From NCBI GenBank assembly GCA_016844545.1, contig JAENJC010000012.1, forward strand, positions 1-14,603: a stretch of 14,603 bases of DNA, given 5' to 3'. Shown one piece after another: positions 1-5,091 of the stretch. Each line of letters starts with the position of its first letter. Position 1 is the stretch's first letter. The notes beneath the pieces were generated by a model. That model ran no database searches, was not told the DNA's origin, and worked only from the letters and a program-made list of their open reading frames with translations. Source of the stretch: Deltaproteobacteria bacterium. GTDB taxonomy: Bacteria > Desulfobacterota > JAENJC01. The position numbers and the translations under genes were made by a program.

Positions 1-1
1 T

Positions 2-319
2 GCTAAGGCCGGGTTGGTAACTAAAGGAGTTTATGATAAAGGAACCTGGCGCGTTGTTATGAAGAGGCCGCTTGTAACAGGTGAGAAAGATAAGGATATA
101 CAATTTGTCGAAGGAAGGTTTACTCCAGTCGCGTTTGCTGCATGGGATGGCACCAACGGCGAGAAAGGATCGAAGCATACAATGACAACCTGGTACTGGA
201 TCCTCCTTAAACCGAAGGCTGGAATGAGTGTTTATTTTATTCCTCTCCTCGTGGCCGGTTTAGTGGTAGGAGCTGAGTTTTTGTGGCTCGCTAGCTCACG
301 TAAGAAGAAAAGTTCTTGA
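2..319 (+). CDS. Ethylbenzene-dehydrogenase-type heme-b subunit, membrane-anchored, C-terminal part (5' end outside window)
   Basis: The gene enters the window already open; the frame reads without a stop from base 2, so the TTG at 14 need not be a start. The visible 105 residues contain the block YDKGTWRVVMKRPL, then FTPVAFAAWDGTNGEKG and KHTMTTWYW. These resemble the C-terminal part of the periplasmic heme-b subunits of ethylbenzene dehydrogenase and related DMSO-reductase-family enzymes (EB_dh domain). In that family heme iron is held by a Met/Lys pair; the lysine in GSKHTM is a possible ligand, which is inference. A single hydrophobic helix (SVYFIPLLVAGLVVGAEFLWLA) followed by RKKKSS anchors the protein with the heme domain outside. 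It is followed after 46 nt by the TPR gene, probably in one operon that ends at the 896-936 terminator. A role as electron-transfer partner of the nearby cytochrome b is inferred from position only. Confidence 0.72.
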   Translation, partial: AKAGLVTKGVYDKGTWRVVMKRPLVTGEKDKDIQFVEGRFTPVAFAAWDGTNGEKGSKHTMTTWYWILLKPKAGMSVYFIPLLVAGLVVGAEFLWLASSRKKKSS

Positions 320-365
320 TAAGCTATTAGCCTTTTGGTATATTTATAAACAAAGGAGGTGTTTA

Positions 366-848
366 ATGAAGATATCAGTAGGTGTTGTTGTGTCGTTAGG
401 TGCACTGCTTTTATTTGGAGGTGTTGCTTCATCTTCCATCGCCGAAGGGAAAACGAGCCTCTCTATGCAGGCTAAGGAAAAGGCTATAGCGCATCAAGAA
501 AAGGGTTCCACGTTTGATGATGAAGGTAATTTTGCAGCCGCTATAGAGGAGTTTAAGAAGTCCCTTGAATATGACTCTGAAGAGCCTAATACGCTCTTTA
601 ATCTCGGGATTGTCTATCTTAAGACAAATAAGCCCTCTGAAGCAGAAGAGGTATTTGAAAAGCTCAGCAAGATTTTACCTAATGATAGCGAGGTGTTCAA
701 TTTACTAGGCATAGCTCACAGCGGAGCGGAGAAGAAGCAAGAAGCGATTCAGGCATGGGAAAGGTCTCTTGCCATACAGCCGGACCAGCAGAAAGTAAAA
801 GAGATGATCACGGAGATTAAGACCGTTGCTTCAAGTAGGACTCAATAG
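366..848 (+). CDS. Secreted TPR-repeat protein
   Basis: This 160-aa protein starts with a signal peptide (MKIS, then a hydrophobic core ending near SSSIAEG, about residues 1-26), so it is probably periplasmic. About three tetratricopeptide repeats follow, roughly residues 40-73, 75-107 and 109-141, with typical features such as GNFAAAIEEFKKSLEYD, NTLFNLGIVYLKTNKPSEAEEVFEK and NLLGIAHSG..EAIQAWERSLAIQP. TPRs are protein-interaction scaffolds without catalytic activity. The start is supported by a near-perfect Shine-Dalgarno sequence, AAAGGAGGT, at 352-360. It sits 46 nt behind the heme-b subunit and ahead of a strong terminator. A role in assembling or docking the adjacent heme complex is inference. 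No catalytic motif is visible. Confidence 0.88.
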   Translation: MKISVGVVVSLGALLLFGGVASSSIAEGKTSLSMQAKEKAIAHQEKGSTFDDEGNFAAAIEEFKKSLEYDSEEPNTLFNLGIVYLKTNKPSEAEEVFEKLSKILPNDSEVFNLLGIAHSGAEKKQEAIQAWERSLAIQPDQQKVKEMITEIKTVASSRTQ

Positions 849-895
849 GAGTATATACGCGACTGTGTTCTGTTAAGAACAGGAGTATAGGTATT

Positions 896-936
896 AGCCC
901 TCACTTTATATTGCTAAGTGAGGGCTTTTATTTTTC
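896..936 (+). terminator. Strong intrinsic terminator after the TPR gene
   Basis: A perfect 11-bp stem (AGCCCTCACTT at 896-906 with AAGTGAGGGCT at 916-926) with a 9-nt loop is followed by TTTATTTTTCT. This is a textbook rho-independent terminator. It separates the heme-subunit/TPR transcript from cytochrome b, so cytochrome b needs its own promoter between about 937 and 1110. Confidence 0.93.
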
Positions 937-979
937 TAAGAGATTTACCCTCTTAATGTAAATTATAAACGGGGAGGTT

Positions 980-1086
980 CTTGCAACTCGCCCTATCTGT
1001 CATTCCCGAAGTGTTTAGTCGGGAATCCATGAGGGTTTCCCTTGGATTCCGGCATAGAGCCTGCCGGAATGACAGACTTTTGCAAG
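980..1086. repeat. REP-like double-hairpin element (about 107 bp)
   Basis: The ends are inverted: CTTGCAA at 980-986 and TTGCAAG at 1080-1086, with TGTCATTCC / GGAATGACA just inside. Within it are two hairpins: CATTCCCGA / TCGGGAATC near 1001-1027 and ATTCCGGCA / TGCCGGAAT near 1046-1070. The sequence TGTCATTCCCG...GGGAATCCA resembles a repeat type dispersed in many bacterial genomes. It lies between the terminator and cytochrome b; the open frame crossing it is not a gene. Confidence 0.75.
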
Positions 1087-1122
1087 AGGCTTATCTTATC
1101 TTTAATGTAAGGAGTAAATCTA

Positions 1123-2343
1123 ATGTCAGATCTGTTAAAGCCGGAAAGAATCCACTGGAAACACTATTTCGCTGGTTTTGGTTTCATAACTATAATCCTT
1201 CAGCTTATAACAGGCCTGTATCTGATGTTCTTTTTCGACCCTACCCTGGAGGGCGCCTATAAAAGCATTCAATATATCTCCAATCAGCTCTTCATGGGAA
1301 GCCTGAGCAGGAATCTTCACCGTTGGATACCAGCCCTTTTGTTTGTGGCGGTCTTTGTTCATACCGTTCGATGTTTCCTCAGGTGGGACTTCGAGAACAA
1401 GAATAAAAGGATATTATGGTTAACTGGAGTACTGCTTCTACTTCCAATCTTTCTGTTTATGGTCACGGGTCTTATCGTGCCATGGGAATGGAAGGGTTAC
1501 TTCTTTATGGAGATGATCCCCAATTATTTCGAACCAATTCCTTACATAGGGCAGACACTGAAAGACTTTTTCCTTGTTTCATTTACAATTCCAAGATACT
1601 ACGTCTTTCATGTTGTGCTTCTTCCGCTTATATCTATCATCCTGATAGACTACCACATCCTTGCAAAGCTTAGGAAAAGAGGGATATTCCGTTATCTGCT
1701 TAAGCACTCCATTATCTCACTGCCTTTTATAATACTACTCTTTGTCCTTGCCTGGAAGATGGTCATCCCTTCCAATGACCCTATTGATGTGCCTATGCCT
1801 TTGGAAGGTCAGTGGGTACCGGCACCTGAATGGTACTTCCTTACGGTTTTGCTGCCCTACATGTACATAAGGAGCGGTATCTGGATACCAATTCTTATGT
1901 ACATAAGGAGCGGTATCTGGATACCAATTCTTTCCTTTTTCTTACCGTTGGCACTGTTTTTTGGAGTGGCATTTATGCCTTATTATCTCAAAAACACCGT
2001 TGTAGATGAGGATGATGAAGAAGAGGGAGAATCAAAACCGAAACGTCAGGTGCATCACAGCAATGCATTGAAAAGATTTTGGCACAATCTGAACAACACC
2101 TCCCTTAGGAGGAAGATTATTAACTGGATTATCGTTAGCATTATCACCTTTGTCTTTATTAGCCTTATCACCTGGGGGAATTACAACTCTCCGACACTGG
2201 GCTGTAATTCTTGTCATCATTTAGCTAATGGCGCAAGGATGGGTGTACCGCCGCCCTCCTTCAAAGACAGGGCAAGTCTCCCTCATCTTAGCGAAAACGA
2301 CTGGATGATGAAGCACTGGTATTATCCGACTGAGGTTTGGTAG
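1123..2343 (+). CDS. Cytochrome b/b6 with C-terminal c-type heme domain
   Basis: This 406-aa membrane protein is the quinol-oxidising cytochrome b of a bc1/b6f-type complex. The heme-b histidine pairs are visible: H66 and H80 in helix B (14 apart) and H163 and H178 in helix D. The helix-D spacing of 15 is the b6 type, not the bc1 type. The Qo-site motif PEWY is at 235-238. After the subunit-IV-like helices come an acidic/basic loop (DEDDEEEGESKPKR), one more membrane helix and a CNSCH heme-c site at 361-365. The position equivalent to the heme-ci cysteine of chloroplast cytochrome b6 is tyrosine by my alignment, so that extra heme is not expected. Residues 247-258 are exactly repeated at 259-270. 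The start is set by AAGGAG at 1109-1114. No Rieske gene is in the window, so the partner subunits probably lie upstream. Confidence 0.93.
   Translation: MSDLLKPERIHWKHYFAGFGFITIILQLITGLYLMFFFDPTLEGAYKSIQYISNQLFMGSLSRNLHRWIPALLFVAVFVHTVRCFLRWDFENKNKRILWLTGVLLLLPIFLFMVTGLIVPWEWKGYFFMEMIPNYFEPIPYIGQTLKDFFLVSFTIPRYYVFHVVLLPLISIILIDYHILAKLRKRGIFRYLLKHSIISLPFIILLFVLAWKMVIPSNDPIDVPMPLEGQWVPAPEWYFLTVLLPYMYIRSGIWIPILMYIRSGIWIPILSFFLPLALFFGVAFMPYYLKNTVVDEDDEEEGESKPKRQVHHSNALKRFWHNLNNTSLRRKIINWIIVSIITFVFISLITWGNYNSPTLGCNSCHHLANGARMGVPPPSFKDRASLPHLSENDWMMKHWYYPTEVW
1861..1932 (+). repeat. Perfect 36-bp tandem duplication inside cytochrome b
   Basis: Bases 1861-1896 and 1897-1932 are identical. Each encodes MYIRSGIWIPIL, so the reading frame is preserved and 12 residues are added, starting nine residues after the PEWY motif. 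The absence of any mismatch points to a recent event or an assembly artefact. Confidence 0.97.
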
Positions 2344-2355
2344 GAAGGTACAACG

Positions 2356-2395
2356 CCCCCTCGTTCCCCCTCTTTACTAAAGAGGGGGATGAGGG
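2356..2395. repeat. CCCCCTC/GAGGGGG hairpin repeat after cytochrome b
   Basis: CCCCCTCTTTA at 2366-2376 pairs with TAAAGAGGGGG at 2378-2388, and an outer CCCTC at 2358-2362 pairs with GAGGG at 2391-2395. The form resembles a short palindromic repeat common in GC-moderate bacterial genomes. It could help end or protect the cytochrome b mRNA, but no T-tract follows on the + strand (GTTAAAAAATTG), so it is not called an intrinsic terminator. Confidence 0.6.
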
Positions 2396-2419
2396 AGTTA
2401 AAAAATTGAGGAGATTGCA

Positions 2420-3025
2420 ATGCTTAAAAGAACTACGCTCTTTTTATTGATGGTCGTCTGTATCTCTTCCATCATAGCCTGCGGCGGCGGGACATCCAAG
2501 GCCAGGCAGGCGCTTGAGCAGTATATAGAAGCCCTGAAAAAGAGTGACTTCCAGACTCTTTATGAATTGAACTCGGTTACACAGAGAAAGGTTGCACTTA
2601 TATCTAGAGGGGCAGAGGCTGACAGAGAAACCAATCTTAAAAACAATCTTGAGGAATACAAAACCTTGTTTAATTCCATTCAAGGAAACGAGGTTAGCCA
2701 TGCAGTATGGGCAGAGAAGTTTCTGTTCCCAGGTGATTCAAGCTATTCTATTACAAGCGTAATCGTTGAAAATGATACAGAGAGCAAGACAGCTGCATTT
2801 AGAAACAGGATGGTAGCCAAGGCAGTAGTAAAGGTCAGTTATCCGAACAGGGACACAGCCCCGATATATGAAGAGAAACGAATTAAAGAGGCCACCTATG
2901 TGGCAGTCCTGATAAGCGGAGAGGACGTAGTGAGGGGAATTCAGAGTAAAAATATAGTAAGCGACTGGCTGTTCAAGAACATAAACATAAAAGAGGATGG
3001 TATAACTTACTGGCCGGCATCGTAG
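2420..3025 (+). CDS. Lipoprotein of unknown function
   Basis: The 201-aa product begins MLKRTT, then a hydrophobic core and the lipobox SIIAC with the lipidated cysteine at residue 21, followed by GGG. It should therefore be a membrane-anchored lipoprotein facing the periplasm or outer membrane. The rest is soluble. It opens with a helix like those of DUF4878/NTF2-type lipoproteins (ARQALEQYIEALKKSDFQTLYEL), a pattern often seen in small 'SnoaL/NTF2-like' folds; this is only a resemblance. The start is supported by GAGGAG at 2407-2412. It follows cytochrome b by 76 nt with a hairpin repeat between, so cotranscription is possible but not shown. No catalytic motif is recognisable. Confidence 0.85.
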   Translation: MLKRTTLFLLMVVCISSIIACGGGTSKARQALEQYIEALKKSDFQTLYELNSVTQRKVALISRGAEADRETNLKNNLEEYKTLFNSIQGNEVSHAVWAEKFLFPGDSSYSITSVIVENDTESKTAAFRNRMVAKAVVKVSYPNRDTAPIYEEKRIKEATYVAVLISGEDVVRGIQSKNIVSDWLFKNINIKEDGITYWPAS

Positions 3026-3087
3026 CACCGATTCGCATTCAACTAAAGACCTTTGAATGCTCAGGTATAATACCCCTCCGGGTATAA

Positions 3088-3143
3088 ATACCAAGTAAGC
3101 TTTCATTAATCTTAAAAGTAGATATTTGAAAGCAACTTGGTAT
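3088..3143. repeat. 56-bp hairpin element, copy 1
   Basis: Left arm ATACCAAGTAAGCTTTCA (3088-3105) pairs with right arm TGAAAGCAACTTGGTAT (3127-3143), giving 9-bp and 7-bp stems split by a 2x1 internal loop. It is identical to copy 2 (4687-4741) apart from one base, and the identity extends left through GGTATAA. It lies 5 nt beyond the stop codon of the minus-strand 61-aa gene. Confidence 0.9.
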
Positions 3144-3148
3144 AAGCC

Positions 3149-3334
3149 TTATTTACCCTTTAAGGTTCCAACTACAAACAGGGCTACACCAACCGCCAAA
3201 ATCATTGGATAAAATAAATCAATAGAAAATCCTCCCCTCCAGCTAAGCATCAGGTTTAGGCTGGAAAGAAGGACCAGCGACATGCCGAAGACCTTAAGGC
3301 CGACACCTTTTTTTCCCTTGATTTCTTCTTCCAT
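3149..3334 (-). CDS. Small two-helix membrane protein, hypothetical
   Basis: This 61-aa protein has a charged N-terminus (MEEEIKGKKG), a hydrophobic segment at about residues 12-31 (LKVFGMSLVLLSSLNLMLSW) and a second at about 39-58 (FYPMILAVGVALFVVGTL), ending KGK. It looks like a small inner-membrane hairpin protein. An AAAGG lies 6 nt upstream of the ATG, which supports translation. I do not recognise the family. It stands alone between two repeat elements, converging with the lipoprotein gene and upstream-separated from the flavoprotein gene by about 250 nt, so its context gives no functional hint. Confidence 0.65.
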   Translation of the reverse strand: MEEEIKGKKGVGLKVFGMSLVLLSSLNLMLSWRGGFSIDLFYPMILAVGVALFVVGTLKGK

Positions 3335-3361
3335 AATAAACCTTTAACCTAAATACGGCAG

Positions 3362-3498
3362 TTGGACGCAGATGAACGCTGAAAAAACAGATAAAATCAT
3401 TGACATCCCTTCTTTAAATACTTCACCCAAAAGGTTAAATGCCTGCTTTTAGTAACTTATTAAAAAATCTGTATAAATCTGCGCAGATCAGCGTCCAA
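3362..3498. repeat. 137-bp inverted-repeat element (GGACGCAGAT type)
   Basis: The ends TTGGACGC (3362-3369) and GCGTCCAA (3491-3498) are inverted. The similarity extends inward on both sides (GCAGATGAACGCTGA and, reversed, GCTGATCTGCGCAGAT, then ACAGAT). Sequences of the GGACGCAGATGAACGC kind are dispersed in many bacterial genomes. The AT-rich centre (about 3395-3465) encodes nothing I can support. The 248-nt gap 3335-3582 holds only this element and a weak GGTTAA/TTAACC dyad near 3555-3578. Confidence 0.65.
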
Positions 3499-3582
3499 AT
3501 GCTTTTTTTAGGATGAAAGGCTTTTTTGAAATTATTGAAGCAGGTATTTGACGGGGTTAACAGGGAAGGGGCTTAACCTGGA

Positions 3583-4653
3583 TTAAGTGATGGGAGCGAA
3601 CCCCTCTGAAAGCTCTTCCATAAGCTCAGCAACTGATACCAGCTTGCTGCTCTTGGGTGCATTGGTTCCGGCAAAGAAAAGACCGTTTTTAATATCGCCG
3701 GTTACAGCATTCTTGAGGGCCAGGGCTATGCAGAAGTCCTCCCCCATATCCCTTTTGGCGCATACCTTGAGGCAGTTGGCCATGCAACCTTTGCCTTTGG
3801 CCTTTTTTCCAGACTTCATGAATGCGGTGTTTATGGCCCGGCCCGGCAATCCCACCGGGCTGTGGACTATAGCCAGGTCTTCATCACCGGCAGATATGTA
3901 TATCTCCTTAAACTTTATGTCCGCATCGCACTCATATGTGCATACAAACCGTGAGGCCATCTGAACGCCGGATGCCCCAAGGGCCATTACCTCTCTTATG
4001 TCTTCAGCATCCCATATCCCGCCAGCGGCGATTATAGGGATATTCCCGAAGGGCCTCACTGCCTCGACCAAACCGGGTATAACCGCTGGATAATCGTATT
4101 TGGGGTGCTCCAGTTCATCATGGGAGGCACCAAGGTGTCCGCCTGCATACTTAGGATGCTCATAAATTATGGCATCGGGTATACGGCTGTGGCTCCTCTC
4201 CCACTTCTTAATGATCACCTGGGCTGCCTTGACTGAAGAGACTATGGGAACAAGGGCGACATCAGGGTACCCTTTGGTCAAAGCCGGAAGGGATGTGGGA
4301 AGGCCTGCGCCGGATATGATCATGTCTGCGCCATTTTCAACAGAAACCCTTACCATGTCTTCGTAATCTGCTATGGCTACCATGCAGTTTACGCCTATAA
4401 CGCCATAGCCAGCTATCTCCCTGGCCTTTCTCACCTCGTCCCTGAGGGCCAGCTTGTTTGCCTCATAATAGTCAGATTTCTTTTTGAAATAAGGAGAGAT
4501 AAGCCCAAGGGCGACAGAGGCGATAACTCCTACCCCTCCGTTTTTTGCAACTGCGCCGGCAAGGCCTGACCTGGAAACCCCGATACCCATACCGCCCTGT
4601 ATTATGGGGATCCGTATCTTCTTTTTACCTATGGTCAGTCCGAGGGATTCCAA
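3583..4653 (-). CDS. Nitronate monooxygenase-like FMN oxidoreductase
   Basis: The protein (356 aa from the chosen start) is a TIM-barrel flavoprotein of the nitronate monooxygenase/2-nitropropane dioxygenase family, related to FabK. Visible blocks are RIPIIQGGMGIGVS near the N-terminus, GVNCMVAIADY, AGGHLGASH (the region of the family's catalytic histidine) and the phosphate-binding IPIIAAGGIWDAEDI...GASGVQMASRF. The C-terminal part has a cysteine cluster, C-x3-C-x3-C-x9-C (CMANCLKVCAKRDMGEDFC), seen in anaerobe-type members and possibly binding a metal or Fe-S cluster (inference). The substrate cannot be read from the sequence. An in-frame ATG at 4704 lies inside hairpin element copy 2. I prefer the TTG at 4651-4653, which has AGGAG six nt upstream and begins just before the conserved barrel start. 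It follows the 117-aa gene in the same direction. Confidence 0.88.
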   Translation of the reverse strand: MESLGLTIGKKKIRIPIIQGGMGIGVSRSGLAGAVAKNGGVGVIASVALGLISPYFKKKSDYYEANKLALRDEVRKAREIAGYGVIGVNCMVAIADYEDMVRVSVENGADMIISGAGLPTSLPALTKGYPDVALVPIVSSVKAAQVIIKKWERSHSRIPDAIIYEHPKYAGGHLGASHDELEHPKYDYPAVIPGLVEAVRPFGNIPIIAAGGIWDAEDIREVMALGASGVQMASRFVCTYECDADIKFKEIYISAGDEDLAIVHSPVGLPGRAINTAFMKSGKKAKGKGCMANCLKVCAKRDMGEDFCIALALKNAVTGDIKNGLFFAGTNAPKSSKLVSVAELMEELSEGFAPIT

Positions 4654-4659
4654 TAAACT

Positions 4660-4664
4660 CTCCT
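4660..4664 (-). promoter_or_regulatory. Ribosome binding site deciding the flavoprotein start
   Basis: Read on the minus strand, AGGAG is followed by AGTTTA and then TTG at 4653. No comparable site precedes the ATG at 4704, whose surroundings come from a repeat element. Confidence 0.6.
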
Positions 4665-4686
4665 GCTTATACCCATCCTGGTATAA

Positions 4687-4741
4687 ATACAAGTAAGCTT
4701 TCATTAATCTTAAAAGTAGATATTTGAAAGCAACTTGGTAT
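4687..4741. repeat. 56-bp hairpin element, copy 2 (one base shorter)
   Basis: It matches copy 1 except that one C of the ATACC arm is missing. It fills the gap between the 117-aa gene and the flavoprotein gene: its right-hand base is the last base of the TAA stop codon (4741-4743, minus strand), and its left arm contains an ATG in frame with the flavoprotein. Confidence 0.9.
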
Positions 4742-5091
4742 TAATCCTTTACTAATCTGAGGTGTCTGTTTTCCTTTTGCGCCTCTTCCTCTCTCTTTTC
4801 CCTATCAATACCTTCACGTTTGCAATAAAAGGCCTTGCGGTCACCTTCAACAGCATTCACAACATGCCACGGGATGAAGGCATCGTAATGGAAGCGGTTT
4901 ATTGAAAGTCCCGCTTCTATCCCCTCGTCTGTCAATCTCAGATAGGGGGTCGCCTTCCCTCCAAGGATCATCCTCTGCGTTCCCTCAAGTGGAAGGTCAA
5001 GCATGTCCGCATTTACCACAGCAAAGAATGAACCCTCCTCATCGAGGATGCACTCCGCCACGCTCTTGAGAAGCTTGTTAGTCTTGTCCAT
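4741..5091 (-). CDS. Unknown 116-117-aa protein coupled to yidC
   Basis: I do not recognise this family. The product is hydrophilic, with no signal or membrane segment. It has an N-terminal helix (KTNKLLKSVAECIL), then a probable beta-rich core (FFAVVNADMLDLPLEGTQRMILGG, YLRLTDEGIEAGLSINRFHYDAFIPWHVVNAVEGD) and a charged C-terminal tail (REGIDREKREEEAQKENRHLRLVKD). The core phrase 'strand, IPW, V..V' faintly recalls the barrel of the ClpXP adaptor SspB, but this is too weak to name it. The start is ATG at 5091-5089, sharing one base with the yidC TGA stop (TGATG); a GTG at 5094 directly in front is an alternative giving 117 aa. No Shine-Dalgarno precedes it, so translation is probably coupled to yidC. 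In many genomes this slot after yidC holds jag (khpB), whose KH/R3H motifs are not seen here. Confidence 0.82.
   Translation of the reverse strand: MDKTNKLLKSVAECILDEEGSFFAVVNADMLDLPLEGTQRMILGGKATPYLRLTDEGIEAGLSINRFHYDAFIPWHVVNAVEGDRKAFYCKREGIDREKREEEAQKENRHLRLVKD

Noticed and set aside
981..1262. 93-aa open frame
   Set aside because: It crosses a REP-like repeat and then overlaps cytochrome b in another frame; no ribosome site and no protein-like character.
3035..3060. GCATTCAA / TTGAATGC hairpin after the lipoprotein gene
   Set aside because: It has an 8-bp AT-rich stem and no T-tract follows, so it is not good enough to call a terminator.
2738..3106. 122-aa minus-strand open frame
   Set aside because: It starts inside hairpin copy 1 and lies antisense to the lipoprotein gene, which has a clear signal and start.
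4741..5091. Calling the 117-aa gene jag/khpB or sspB
   Set aside because: No KH or R3H motif for jag, and the SspB likeness is only a short strand-like phrase.
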